Assembly (NCBI GenBank): GCA_963792445.1
Contig: CAWBWO010000013.1
Coordinates: forward strand, 266,312 to 330,311
Source of the DNA: Rummeliibacillus sp963792445
GTDB taxonomy: Bacteria > Bacillota > Bacilli > Bacillales_A > Planococcaceae
DNA: 64,000 nucleotides
Direction of reading: 5' to 3'
Position 1 is the stretch's first letter. The number at the start of each line of letters is the position of its first letter. Made by a program: the position numbers and the translations under genes. Below the pieces are notes generated by a model. The model was not told the DNA's origin. It saw only the letters and a list, made by a program, of their open reading frames with translations, and ran no database searches. Positions 1-9,979 of this stretch are shown here, piece by piece.

Positions 1-1
1 G

Positions 2-1429
2 TCACCGCCCTTTTACGAGCGTAATCGAACAGGTGATTTAATGGCTCGTGCGACAAATGATTTACGTGCAGTCTCTGTAACGGCCGGATTTGGTATTATG
101 ACACTTTTGGATTCAACATTATATCTTGGCACAATTATCTTAATGATGGGCTTTTCTGTATCTTGGAAATTAACACTTGCCGCCATTATCCCTTTACCAA
201 TACTTGCAATCACGATGCAAATTTTAGGTAAGAAAATTCATGAGAGATATATGGTTGCACAAGATGCTTTTGGCCAGATGAATGACCGTGTACTAGAAGC
301 TGTCGAAGGTGTACGAGTGGTTCGGGCTTATGTTCATGAAAGAGCAACTGAAAAACAGTTTGCAGAAATGACGGAAGATGTTTATCGGAAAAATATGGAT
401 GTAGAGAAAATCGATGCATGGTTTGTACCAATTACGAGAGTTTTAACAGGGTTAAGTTATATGATTGGTCTTGGTTACGGGGCATACCTAGTATCAAATG
501 GAGATATCACATTAGGAAAATTAGTATCTTTTAACGTTTACTTAGGTATGGTTGTTTGGCCAATGTTTGCAATTGGTGAGCTGATTAATGTCATGCAACG
601 TGGAAATGCGTCATTAGATCGTGTACAAGAAACTCTAAATGAAAAAGAAGACGTAGCAGATCCACAAACACCTATTGTTATTGAAAAACCAAACTCAATT
701 GTTTTCCATGATGTAACCTTCCAATATCCGCAATCACAATCTACGAACTTATCGCATTTAGAAGTATCCCTTGAAAAAGGCCAAACATTAGGGATAGTTG
801 GGAAAACAGGTAGTGGTAAAACGACTGTAGTGAAACAATTGCTACGAGAGTATCCAACAGGCGTCGGAGCATTAAAGTTATCGGGAGAATTAATCGAAGC
901 ACAAACAAAAGAACAAGTACGCAATTGGATTGGTTATGTACCGCAAGATCATGTTCTTTTCTCAAGGACAATCAGAGAAAATATATTATTCGGTAAGCCG
1001 GATGCAACAGAAGAAGAATTACAAACAGCAATTAAAGTGTCATGCTTTGAAAATGATTTAAAAATACTACCAATGGGTTTAAATACATTAGTAGGTGAAA
1101 AAGGGGTATCTCTATCTGGTGGTCAAAAGCAACGAATTTCCATTGCACGGGCATTGATACGAAATCCGGAGATACTAATCATGGATGATTCACTTTCAGC
1201 AGTTGATGCAAAAACAGAGAGTGTGATTATCAAAAATATCCAGCAAATTCGTAAACACAAAACAACAATCATTGTAACGCACCGTTTGTCTGCCATTATG
1301 CATGCAGATTGGATTATCGTGTTAGAAGACGGCAAAATCATTGAAGAAGGTACACATGAACAACTTATAGAAAAAGATGGTTGGTACAAAGAACAACATG
1401 ATCGCCAACAAATTGAGGAGGCGAAATAA
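2..1429 (+). CDS. yheI: ABC exporter half-transporter YheI/BmrC-like, 5'-truncated by the window edge
   Basis: This is the C-terminal 475 residues of a type IV ABC exporter subunit. The reading frame is already open at base 2 and shows the coupling sequence FYERNRTGDLMARATNDL, so the start lies upstream. The ATP-binding domain has Walker A GKTGSGKTT, signature LSGGQ and an H-loop histidine (IIVTHRLS). The Walker B region reads ILIMDDSLS, with aspartate in place of the catalytic glutamate. That degenerate site is what is known for the BmrC (YheI) half of the B. subtilis multidrug exporter BmrC/BmrD. The stop overlaps the next gene by one base, which supports co-translation of a heterodimer. 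Membrane location and drug export are inferred from the family. Confidence 0.88.
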   Translation, partial: SPPFYERNRTGDLMARATNDLRAVSVTAGFGIMTLLDSTLYLGTIILMMGFSVSWKLTLAAIIPLPILAITMQILGKKIHERYMVAQDAFGQMNDRVLEAVEGVRVVRAYVHERATEKQFAEMTEDVYRKNMDVEKIDAWFVPITRVLTGLSYMIGLGYGAYLVSNGDITLGKLVSFNVYLGMVVWPMFAIGELINVMQRGNASLDRVQETLNEKEDVADPQTPIVIEKPNSIVFHDVTFQYPQSQSTNLSHLEVSLEKGQTLGIVGKTGSGKTTVVKQLLREYPTGVGALKLSGELIEAQTKEQVRNWIGYVPQDHVLFSRTIRENILFGKPDATEEELQTAIKVSCFENDLKILPMGLNTLVGEKGVSLSGGQKQRISIARALIRNPEILIMDDSLSAVDAKTESVIIKNIQQIRKHKTTIIVTHRLSAIMHADWIIVLEDGKIIEEGTHEQLIEKDGWYKEQHDRQQIEEAK

Positions 1430-3171
1430 TGAGTACAACCAAAAGACTTTGGCAATATGCCTTACAATATAAAAAAATAGTAGCTATGGGACTTTTCCTA
1501 TTAGCAATTGCAGTTGCCGCGGATATAGCAGGGCCATTAGTAGCGAAGAAAATTATTGATGAACATATCGCAAAAGCGACAACATTAGGTTTGGAATTTA
1601 AACCAATCGCTATATTACTCGCTGTTTTCTTATGCTTAGCTATAATCACTGCAATATTCAGATATGGTCAATATATACTTTTACAAAAAGGCGCCAACCG
1701 TATTATTCAAAAAATGCGAAACGATGTTTATCAACATATACAAACTCTACCAATTCGTTATTTTGATCGCTTACCTGCAGGAAAAGTAGTATCAAGAGTG
1801 ACCAATGATACAGAAGCCATACACGACTTATTTGTTCAAGTATTATCCCAATTTGCAGCAAGTTTTATGACGATATTTGGTATCTATGTTGCGTTATTCT
1901 TCCTTGATTGGAAAATGGCCTGTATGGCATTACTCGTTGTACCATTGCTTATTCTATGGGCAATTCTATATCGTAAATATGCAGCAAAATACAATCATAT
2001 TGTGCGTAGTAAATTATCTGATATGAATGGAATGATTAATGAGTCTATTAATGGCATGACCATCATTCAAGCTTTTGGAAGAGAAAAGCAAATGGCAGAG
2101 GAATTTAATGAATTAAATGATGACTATTATAAATATCAAAATAAGCTTGTATTACTAGATTCAGCCACTTCACATAATTTAGTGGGAGTTATAAGGTCGC
2201 TAACATTTATCTTGTTTATATGGTATTTTGGTAGCGCAGAATTGACTGGGAACAGTGCTATATCAATTGGGATGTTATATGCATTTGTCGATTATATTAC
2301 ACGACTGTTCAACCCAGTTACGAATATTGTCAATCAACTTGCCAATTTAGAAAGAGCAAATGTTGCATCTGAACGTATCTTTGATTTATTAGATCAATCA
2401 GGAGAAGCAGTCGATGATACGAAAATTGACCGTTATCATGGTGATGTAGCATTTAATCATGTTTGGTTTGCTTATAAAGATGAGGAATATGTGTTAAAAG
2501 ATATCCATTTCAAAGCGAAACAAGGTGAAACCATTGCATTGGTAGGGCATACGGGATCTGGTAAAAGTTCAATTATGAATTTATTATTCCGTTTTTACGA
2601 TGTGACGAAAGGTTCCATCACGATTGATGGGTTGAATATTCAAGATTATTCTCGCCAAACTATTCGTGAACATATGGGCATCGTGTTACAAGATCCTTAT
2701 CTATTTACAGGTACCATTAGCTCGAATGTTAGTTTAGATGATCCAAGAATATCACGAGCAACAGTAGAAAAAGCTCTAAAAGCAGTGGGTGGCGACCAGG
2801 TATTAGCTAATTTACCAGGTGGCTTAGACGAACCAGTTATTGAAAAAGGAAGCACCCTTTCATCTGGTCAGCGTCAATTAATTTCATTTGCAAGAGCATT
2901 GGCATTCAATCCAGCTATTTTAATATTGGATGAAGCCACATCTAATATCGATACAGAAACAGAAGAGATCATCCAACACGCAATGGAAGTATTGAAAAAA
3001 GGCCGCACAACATTCATCATCGCCCACAGACTTTCTACTATTAAAAACGCTGACCGTATCCTAGTGTTAGACAGAGGTGAAATAGTAGAACAAGGCTCAC
3101 ATGAAGAACTACTAGCTTTAAATGGGCGATATAACCAAATGTATAAATTACAATCTGGGGAAATGAAATAA
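1429..3171 (+). CDS. yheH: ABC exporter half-transporter YheH/BmrD-like
   Basis: This 580-residue protein has an N-terminal transmembrane domain with six predicted helices (about residues 15-300) and a C-terminal ATPase domain. It shows Walker A GHTGSGKSS, a slightly altered signature LSSGQ, Walker B ILILDEATS with the catalytic glutamate present, and H-loop IIAHRLS. It therefore supplies the complete Walker B glutamate that the upstream partner lacks, the asymmetry expected of a heterodimeric exporter. The ATG overlaps the stop of the upstream gene (TAATG). It appears shorter than B. subtilis BmrD, which has an N-terminal extension. The substrate cannot be read from the sequence. Confidence 0.9.
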   Translation: MSTTKRLWQYALQYKKIVAMGLFLLAIAVAADIAGPLVAKKIIDEHIAKATTLGLEFKPIAILLAVFLCLAIITAIFRYGQYILLQKGANRIIQKMRNDVYQHIQTLPIRYFDRLPAGKVVSRVTNDTEAIHDLFVQVLSQFAASFMTIFGIYVALFFLDWKMACMALLVVPLLILWAILYRKYAAKYNHIVRSKLSDMNGMINESINGMTIIQAFGREKQMAEEFNELNDDYYKYQNKLVLLDSATSHNLVGVIRSLTFILFIWYFGSAELTGNSAISIGMLYAFVDYITRLFNPVTNIVNQLANLERANVASERIFDLLDQSGEAVDDTKIDRYHGDVAFNHVWFAYKDEEYVLKDIHFKAKQGETIALVGHTGSGKSSIMNLLFRFYDVTKGSITIDGLNIQDYSRQTIREHMGIVLQDPYLFTGTISSNVSLDDPRISRATVEKALKAVGGDQVLANLPGGLDEPVIEKGSTLSSGQRQLISFARALAFNPAILILDEATSNIDTETEEIIQHAMEVLKKGRTTFIIAHRLSTIKNADRILVLDRGEIVEQGSHEELLALNGRYNQMYKLQSGEMK

Positions 3172-3259
3172 GAGATTCGTTAATCATATGAGAATTGGAA
3201 GAATGTTCATATACTTGGAACTGAAAACTTTTCATGGAATTAGTACTTCAAATATTAAG

Positions 3260-3369
3260 GAAGTGGAATCGTGCTGCGACTCACGGAAAATATGCGAGAA
3301 GGTGAGGACCTGCGCGAAGGAACGGAGACTCACCGCTAGTCCTTAGGAAAGCGTAGCTGGTTCCACTTC
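3260..3369. repeat. Palindromic intergenic repeat element, about 110 bp
   Basis: The segment is bounded by the inverted repeat GAAGTGGAA / TTCCACTTC. It contains an internal pair GGTGAG (3301) / CTCACC (3329) and is clearly more GC-rich than its surroundings. It resembles interspersed palindromic elements that I recall from Bacillaceae/Planococcaceae intergenic regions. It lies between the ABC operon and the helicase. It may act as a transcript end or be a relic of a non-autonomous mobile element. No coding capacity is seen. Confidence 0.6.
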
Positions 3370-3432
3370 AAACTAAAATAAAATAAGTATGAAACTAGTT
3401 TTTCAACCATCATATAATTTGGAGATTTTTCC

Positions 3433-3642
3433 TTGAAAATAACCTTTTATCCAACTTCGAACACCATCGTTCCTAGTTGGATTTTTTCTTTTTACGAATT
3501 TCATCACTGCAATAATCCATTAAAAACTGGTATTATAGATATTGGCGTTTTTAAAAATTGTATGAACCAAGTAAGCACTGGTAAGTTCATTGTTGATAGT
3601 GTAAATGAATTTACCAGTGTTCATTTTGAAAATGAAAATTAA
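3433..3642 (+). CDS. Hypothetical small protein
   Basis: This is a 69-codon open frame starting with TTG, with GGAG eight bases upstream. The product has no recognised domain and no clear signal or membrane segment. It ends 22 bases before the helicase start, so it could be a leader-type small gene. It may equally be a chance frame in AT-rich DNA. Confidence 0.3.
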   Translation: MKITFYPTSNTIVPSWIFSFYEFHHCNNPLKTGIIDIGVFKNCMNQVSTGKFIVDSVNEFTSVHFENEN

Positions 3643-3664
3643 CTAATGAAAGGAAGATATGTTC

Positions 3665-6600
3665 ATGGCACAAGTGATGTCTAAGCCTGCAGTGATGCGT
3701 ACAAATATCATACTAACGAACAAAGCTCGAGATGGTATACAAGCATGGGCGAAGGATGAACATGCTTTTTTTCATCTCCAAAAATCATTTGTTGTACATA
3801 TTGAGCATGTACTAAATACATCAAAAGACGAAATGGCGACTACGCTTTATTTCGATAATATTGAAAATACCGTCCTCGCAGAAAAACTCGAAGGACAAGT
3901 AGCGGTGATGAATTGCGTAGTAAAGTATGATGGTTTACTTGCTACCAATTTCCGAGTACTTAGTAGTCGAGTACCAGTTCATACAAATAGACGTTTCAAA
4001 ACAAAATTGGAGTTCGCAACAAATGCTAGTAATACAGTTGGCTTGCCACTTGAATTGCATAGTAAAATTCGAGAATTACCGATTGCAGAAGAACGTTCTA
4101 AGTATGTACAAAAGCGGATTTCCAGCTGGGAAGGGTATTTAAAAATCCAAGAACGTGATGCGACCATTGATGATATGAATGTCAGTTTCTCGCATTATGA
4201 TTTCAATGAAGATTTCAGTCGAATTACTTTTCATATTAATGGTCTAAAAGAAGGCGAATGGAAAAAAGTCGTTGGATTAAGTGCAAAAGTACAAGGGCAA
4301 AAAGACGAATTGGGATCTGTATTGAAAGCACAAGCTTCAAAGAAAACCGTCGAAATCGAATTACGTCCATTTATCCAAGAACAAGTGCGAAAGAATAAAT
4401 GGCATCCAAAATCAAAAGAATTGGTCTTTAGCAATTTTGCGACACTCAGTCAGATTCGTCGATTACGAAAGGGCTTTAGTGATTTAGAAAAAGGGCTTGC
4501 TGCAAATGCCAATTTAGAGAAAATCCTCTTTGAGGAACGTCCACGCATTCAACAACCTAAAAAAAGAGCAGAACTTTCTTTTGACAATCGTCTCAATGAG
4601 TTCCAAAGAGAAGCAGTAATAGGAGCTATGTCCGCTGAGGATTTATACGTGATTCAAGGACCTCCAGGTACAGGGAAAACAACGGTTATTTCAGAAATCT
4701 GTCAGCAAAATGCAAAAGCAGGTTTGAAAACGCTCGTCGCTTCACAATCCAATTTAGCGGTTGATAATGCACTCAGTAGATTATTAGCAAACAAAGATAT
4801 CCGCATCCTTCGATATGGACGTACAGAAAGTATCGAAGAAGAAGGCAAAAAGTTTATTGAAGAAAATGTGGCACTATATTGGCGTGAACAAACATTACAC
4901 GATCTAGAAGCAGAACTAGCCATTCATAGAGACCGAACTGCAGAACTAGATGCAGCTATCGATAAAAAAGAAACTGAATTACAAGGATTACAGGAACAGC
5001 TGTCCATTCTTGAAGCAAAAATCATTGAACAAGAACAAGCAGAAAAAGACTTAGTCATTGTAGAAGAAGATATAAAAAATCTGAAGAAATCGTTAAGTGC
5101 ATTACGAAAAGAACTACGATTATTAGAAGAACAAACTGGTGAGCTATCTGCTAAACGGTCAAAAGAAGAACAACAAATCAATGAATTGGAAGAACTGCTT
5201 GCAGGCTACGGTTCCTTGGAAAAACTTGTAGAAGCAGAACAACTTAAACAAGCGGAGGTAGTAAAACTACGTCAGCAGGTATCCTATTCAAACGCAAAAG
5301 GTGAATTGGAAAAAGCTGAAATCGCCTTTAAAAATGCGCAAACAGCTTATGAAGAATGGGTTAACAATCATCAAAAACTGCAAGCCTCTAAAGAAGCAAT
5401 TGAAGAGTGTAAAAAGATTCAAGATTTAAATGCATTTATGGAAGAACATCAAATTCAAGCCAATACGAAAATTGAATGGCAACGCAATTCGTTTGCACGC
5501 ATCCAAGCGGAAATGTTTGGCTATAACGATTGGAAAGAAGTGAGAAATCGTTTAAATAGTGCAATTGGCTTTTTAGAGAAGAAAATCGGTGCAGGACAAA
5601 GTCAACAAATTCTACAAAAAGTTGAGCAACAAGCTACAAATGGCTACTCATCTTATTCCATTCGAGAAGTAGATTCAGCAATTGATCATTTCAAGAAATT
5701 TTTACTTGAAACGCAAGATTTATATGTCAATCAACTCTATGTTTATCTAGAGCGTTTATATAATCGTCGCCTTTTTGTTGAAGAACAGTTTGGAATGCTC
5801 GAAAATCAGCGATTAGAAATCATGCGTCTTTTCCAAATGATGAAACAAGAAGTGGAAAACCAAGTTTCTTATATTTTAAATACATCAAAGCAACATGAAA
5901 GTGGATTGTTAAATGTAAGAAATAGATGGAATGCAGAGGTTGAGCAACTAAAACGAAAACTAGATCAATTAGCTGGAGTAGTTGATGAAAATGAAATGCA
6001 AATAGCACTAGTTGATCTTCAAGATACGTTATCACAACAAGAAAAAGAATTAGAACTGTTAACGAGTCAAAAGCAAAAAGTTGCCACAACTTTACCAAAG
6101 TTAGAAACTTTGCAGGAAGCGTTTAAACTGATTGTTGAAGAAGAAGCTACTGCATTAAAGCAATTGTCACAAAAAGAAGCAGAAGTAAAAGATATTAATG
6201 TAAAAGGTATTGCACAAGAGAAAAAATTAAAAGAGCTTGAACAAATTCTGCAACAGGATTTAACAAGACAAAAACAATACACAGAAGAAACAATCAAAGC
6301 TGTTAATAAGCAAATTGAGAAGCTGCTTCACGATAAACAACAATTACCGATTAAGCAACAATTGCAACAACAATGGCATCAATTATTATTAAATGCTAGT
6401 GAACACGATTTGGATGAAATCCGAAAATTATATGTCAATCATGCAAATGTTATTGGAACAACTTGTGTGGCTTCCGCACGTAAAGAATTTATGGAAAACT
6501 ATCCTACATTTGATGTGGTCATTATTGATGAAGTCTCAAAAGCAACACCACCTGAATTATTATTACCGATGTTAAAAGGTAAGAAAATCATATTGGTAGG

Positions 6601-7474
6601 GGACCATCATCAACTTCCACCATTAATCGGTGACGATACTTTAGAAGAAACGTTAAAAGCAATTATAGAAGAAAGCGATGATTTACAAGAAATCAATGAG
6701 TTAAAGAAACTCCTAAAAGAATCCTTATTCGAACGTCTATTCAAAAACTTGCCTAAAACAAATAAACAAATGTTGGCAATCCAATATCGTATGCATGAAA
6801 ATATTATGAAAACGATCACGCCATTTTATGAAAATGAAGATAACCATCTTCGTTGCGGCTTAGAAGACTCAGATAAAGTACGAGATCATCACTTGGAAGG
6901 GCATTTTGTAAAACGACAAGACCATCTAATTTGGCTTGATATGCCAAGCAGAAAGCCATATTTCGAAGAACAGATGAAGAACGGAAAGAGTCGTTTTAAC
7001 CCAGGAGAACTCGATACCATCCGCCATGCTTTATTGGATTTGGATCAATCAACTAAAAATGCAATAGCAAATGGGAATTTACCAGAAGGCACGAAGAAAA
7101 GTGTTGGGGTAATTAGTTTCTATGGTGAACAAGTAAAGAAAATTGACCATCTTACTCAGCAAGAACTAAAATTAGATCATTTACAATTACGTACCGGTAC
7201 TGTCGATAGATTCCAAGGGATGGAAATGGACGTCATCATCGTTAGTATGGTTCGTAATACTGAACATAAAGGTGGAGACATCGGTTTTGCGAATGACTAT
7301 CGCAGATTAAACGTTGCCCTGTCTCGCGCTAGAGAACTATTGATCTTAGTTGGTAGCACGGAAATGTTCACAAAACGTGCTAAGAAAAAAGAATCTCGTG
7401 AAATGTACAGTCATTTACTTAGTGTTGTTAAGTCACAAAATGGACTTCGAGACGAAAAAGGAAATCCAAAATAA
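3665..7474 (+). CDS. Large SF1 (UPF1/DNA2-like) helicase with internal coiled coil
   Basis: This 1,269-residue protein carries superfamily 1 helicase motifs: Walker A GPPGTGKTT near residue 332, Walker B/DExx FDVVIIDEVSK near 950, motif III GDHHQLPP, QYRMH near 1040, DRFQGMEMD near 1178 and RRLNVALSRAR near 1213. Between Walker A and Walker B lies about 490 residues of Glu/Lys/Gln-rich coiled coil, recalling SMC/SbcC arms. The N-terminal 300 residues may be a nucleic-acid-binding region. The ATG at 3665 is chosen because AGGAAG lies eight bases upstream; an ATG at 3659 would be too close. The next gene begins 21 bases downstream and is probably co-transcribed. A role in nucleic acid remodelling or repair is inferred; I do not recognise a characterised orthologue. 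Confidence 0.85.
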   Translation: MAQVMSKPAVMRTNIILTNKARDGIQAWAKDEHAFFHLQKSFVVHIEHVLNTSKDEMATTLYFDNIENTVLAEKLEGQVAVMNCVVKYDGLLATNFRVLSSRVPVHTNRRFKTKLEFATNASNTVGLPLELHSKIRELPIAEERSKYVQKRISSWEGYLKIQERDATIDDMNVSFSHYDFNEDFSRITFHINGLKEGEWKKVVGLSAKVQGQKDELGSVLKAQASKKTVEIELRPFIQEQVRKNKWHPKSKELVFSNFATLSQIRRLRKGFSDLEKGLAANANLEKILFEERPRIQQPKKRAELSFDNRLNEFQREAVIGAMSAEDLYVIQGPPGTGKTTVISEICQQNAKAGLKTLVASQSNLAVDNALSRLLANKDIRILRYGRTESIEEEGKKFIEENVALYWREQTLHDLEAELAIHRDRTAELDAAIDKKETELQGLQEQLSILEAKIIEQEQAEKDLVIVEEDIKNLKKSLSALRKELRLLEEQTGELSAKRSKEEQQINELEELLAGYGSLEKLVEAEQLKQAEVVKLRQQVSYSNAKGELEKAEIAFKNAQTAYEEWVNNHQKLQASKEAIEECKKIQDLNAFMEEHQIQANTKIEWQRNSFARIQAEMFGYNDWKEVRNRLNSAIGFLEKKIGAGQSQQILQKVEQQATNGYSSYSIREVDSAIDHFKKFLLETQDLYVNQLYVYLERLYNRRLFVEEQFGMLENQRLEIMRLFQMMKQEVENQVSYILNTSKQHESGLLNVRNRWNAEVEQLKRKLDQLAGVVDENEMQIALVDLQDTLSQQEKELELLTSQKQKVATTLPKLETLQEAFKLIVEEEATALKQLSQKEAEVKDINVKGIAQEKKLKELEQILQQDLTRQKQYTEETIKAVNKQIEKLLHDKQQLPIKQQLQQQWHQLLLNASEHDLDEIRKLYVNHANVIGTTCVASARKEFMENYPTFDVVIIDEVSKATPPELLLPMLKGKKIILVGDHHQLPPLIGDDTLEETLKAIIEESDDLQEINELKKLLKESLFERLFKNLPKTNKQMLAIQYRMHENIMKTITPFYENEDNHLRCGLEDSDKVRDHHLEGHFVKRQDHLIWLDMPSRKPYFEEQMKNGKSRFNPGELDTIRHALLDLDQSTKNAIANGNLPEGTKKSVGVISFYGEQVKKIDHLTQQELKLDHLQLRTGTVDRFQGMEMDVIIVSMVRNTEHKGGDIGFANDYRRLNVALSRARELLILVGSTEMFTKRAKKKESREMYSHLLSVVKSQNGLRDEKGNPK

Positions 7475-7495
7475 CCATTGAAGGGAGCACCTATA

Positions 7496-8261
7496 TTGAA
7501 AGCTCTAGAGAAAAAGCTAACAAGTAAAATCAAACAAGACAAGCAAGCTGAAATCTTAGCAACATCAAGCTGGTGCTTTCCTATTCAAACAGTAGAATTC
7601 AACTATCAGCCAGTAAAACGCCAGACGATGGATATCTTGATGAAAATGATTTTACTAAGTTTACAACAAGCAGAAATTGCTGACCCAAAAGAACTGAGTG
7701 ACTTATTATTAGTGGAAGAATTATTTATTCGAGATCTACTACAAAGCCTCTCAAATACAGGTTTAGTGGAAAAAGAAGAGTATTATCAGCTAACAGCTAG
7801 AGGAAAAAAACAGTTAGAAATGGGCATTTTCGAAGAAGCCCAGGAAGAAGAAACTAAAACATTACTCTATAGTGCAAACCATAAAGCATTTCTACCAGGT
7901 GATATCGAGCAATTGGATGATTTTGATGAATTGCCAGAAACCTTCGCCTATGCTTCAGAAGAGTCGATTGATGTGGATGAAGAAGTAATCACCCATGCAC
8001 TACAAGAAAATCGCACAGTACCAGTTGATGAATGAGCAAGGTGAAAATGCAGTCCAAACATTTATCACCTCAATCGAATCCAAAAAAACCATCCAAATCA
8101 ACGACATCCCTTGCATGCAATTTGTCATCTACAACAAAGAAAAGGACTTACTCTATGTTCGCGTATGGAACACACTAACAGGACATTGGGATGAAACATT
8201 AGAAAAATTGCTAACAGAAAAAGAATTACTAAAATGGCGTGAGGAATACTTAGAAGAATAA
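7496..8261 (+). CDS. Winged-helix protein linked to the helicase (one frameshift)
   Basis: The first frame (to 8035) has a winged-helix-like region at about residues 45-105 (TARGKKQLEMG at its end), followed by an acidic stretch. Around 8,010-8,030 the sense moves by one frame and continues as a second segment ending WREEYLEE at 8261. The two are best read as one protein of about 255 residues split by a one-base indel. The TTG at 7496 is chosen because AAGGGAG lies eight bases upstream; the TTG at 7478 precedes that site. Its placement suggests a partner or regulator of the helicase. The function is unknown. Confidence 0.6.
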
Positions 8262-8313
8262 GGAACTGTACGATAAGTCTTTATTAAAAAAAAATATAGA
8301 AATCAATTGATGG

Positions 8314-8349
8314 AAATCTGCTTTTCGTATAGAATGGCAGATTTTTTTG
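8314..8349. terminator. Bidirectional rho-independent terminator
   Basis: The stem AAATCTGC / GCAGATTT is followed by a T run on the plus strand and has A-rich sequence before it. It sits between the convergent helicase-partner gene and yheE and can serve both. Confidence 0.75.
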
Positions 8350-8409
8350 TTAAATAATTTTGTTAACCTTCGTCCGCTATTTCTCTAAAGTTCGCGAACA
8401 AGTAGAGAG

Positions 8410-8613
8410 TTAATCATAAACATGAAACAACATTAGTTCATGAACCATTTTCTTCACTTGTTCTTCATCTGGCGGTATCAAACCTTTCCACTCAATCGCT
8501 CCATCCTTTTCATAGATTCCTTCATATCGATTTTGTTTATAAAAGAAACTAATCGTCCAGCCTGGTAGCTGTTGATTTTCATAAAGTGGTTTAAAACTGA
8601 AATGTTGAATCAA
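8410..8613 (-). CDS. yheE: YheE family small protein
   Basis: This 67-residue protein has the pattern LPGWTISFFYK and YEGIYEKDGAIEW, which I associate with the small Bacillales YheE (DUF5342) family of unknown function. The TTG at 8613 is preferred because a GGGGG Shine-Dalgarno lies eight bases upstream; the frame also opens at a TTG at 8631 that would overlap it. Its location beside yheB/yheA agrees with the B. subtilis yhe region. It is cytosolic by appearance, with no signal peptide. Confidence 0.65.
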   Translation of the reverse strand: MIQHFSFKPLYENQQLPGWTISFFYKQNRYEGIYEKDGAIEWKGLIPPDEEQVKKMVHELMLFHVYD

Positions 8614-8733
8614 ATGTTTAGCCCCCTTCAAAGTAAATAACTTTCACTTAGTATAAATTACCATCTGAAATTATCAAAGCAAAACCAGCGAATTGTCGAA
8701 AGATAGCTAATAATTTTATAACAATGCACGGTC

Positions 8734-8742
8734 TGCTATAAT
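8734..8742 (+). promoter_or_regulatory. Extended -10 promoter for yheB
   Basis: TGCTATAAT is a perfect extended -10 box 34 bases before the yheB start. The -35 region 17 bases upstream is weak (TTTTAT), which is usual for extended -10 promoters. Confidence 0.5.
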
Positions 8743-8775
8743 ATACCTTAGTTTTAAAGAAGTGGGTGAAGTTAG

Positions 8776-9915
8776 ATGAATAGTCTATTATTGATCATAT
8801 TTATGACCATAGTCGGATCAGTAATTGGTGGGATTACAAATTATATTGCTATTAAAATGCTGTTTAGACCATATAATGCAATTTATCTTGGCTCTTGGCG
8901 ATTACCATTCACACCTGGTTTAATTCCTAAAAGACGTGATGAATTAGCAAAACAGCTTGGAAAGACAGTTGTAAATTATTTATTAACTCCTGAAATGTTC
9001 CGAAAAAAATTATTCACAGATAACAATAAGAAAATCGTGGAGAAATGGTTAAACGATAAAATCAAAGAAATTATTTTTACAGAAGATAAAACCATCAATG
9101 ATTGGCTACATCAAGTGGGTGTTACAAATTTACCTCATACAATTGAGGGGAAGATTGATCATCTTGTCGATAACCAAATCGATCATTTGAATAATACATT
9201 AACTACGAATGCAATCGAAGCTTTAATGCCTGCATCATGGCAAGAAAAAGCATCCAAAAAGATTCCCGAGATTTCACATTATATTTTGAAAAAAGGCGAA
9301 GATTATTTTGAGTCAGAAGAAGGGTTTCAAACCATTAAACGATTAATCGATGACTTTTTAGATTCTAAAGGGACACTTGGCGGTATGATTCAAATGTTCT
9401 TAGGTGATACCAATTCACTTGTTGGTCGAATGCAAAAAGAAGTGAACAAATTTTTGAATGCACCTGGTACAATGGTATTGCTTACCAATATTTTGACCAC
9501 CGAATGGAATAAGTTAAAAGTACAATCCGTACCACAATTAGTAGGAGAGTTAGACTTCGCTTCGACTAAAGTGAGAATCCAAGAATATGTAAAAAAAGAA
9601 ATCCAATTAGAAAATCGTCTGGACAAACCACTTGCCTATTATTGGAAAGATGGTGCTGGGTGGTTTGCTCAAAATGTCGTGCCGCAACTAGTAGAAAGAG
9701 GCTTTGCAATGGCCGAAGATAAACTGGACGAAGCGATCGAACGCTTGAATATTCAAGAAATCGTGAAAGAACAAGTGGATTCATTCCCAGTTTCAGTTTT
9801 AGAAGATCTAGTATTAGGTATCTCAAAACGCGAATTCAAGATGATTACATTACTTGGATATGTACTTGGTGGAGTAATTGGAGTCATACAAGGTATCATA
9901 GTAACCATATTCTAG
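8776..9915 (+). CDS. yheB: YheB, DUF445 (UPF0754) membrane protein
   Basis: This 379-residue protein has an N-terminal membrane segment (about residues 3-25) followed by the family signature NYIAIKMLFRP and PFTPGLIPKRRDELA. It has a long amphipathic helical middle and a C-terminal membrane helix (GYVLGGVIGVIQGIIV). This is the standard layout and length of YheB/DUF445 proteins, whose role is not established. GTGGGTGAAG provides the ribosome site. It is followed by yheA, as expected for this locus. Confidence 0.88.
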   Translation: MNSLLLIIFMTIVGSVIGGITNYIAIKMLFRPYNAIYLGSWRLPFTPGLIPKRRDELAKQLGKTVVNYLLTPEMFRKKLFTDNNKKIVEKWLNDKIKEIIFTEDKTINDWLHQVGVTNLPHTIEGKIDHLVDNQIDHLNNTLTTNAIEALMPASWQEKASKKIPEISHYILKKGEDYFESEEGFQTIKRLIDDFLDSKGTLGGMIQMFLGDTNSLVGRMQKEVNKFLNAPGTMVLLTNILTTEWNKLKVQSVPQLVGELDFASTKVRIQEYVKKEIQLENRLDKPLAYYWKDGAGWFAQNVVPQLVERGFAMAEDKLDEAIERLNIQEIVKEQVDSFPVSVLEDLVLGISKREFKMITLLGYVLGGVIGVIQGIIVTIF

Positions 9916-9979
9916 ACTATCCAGCTAAAATGGTTGGTTTAAACAAAGTCTAAAAAAAAACAGAAAGTAGGGAAATGAC

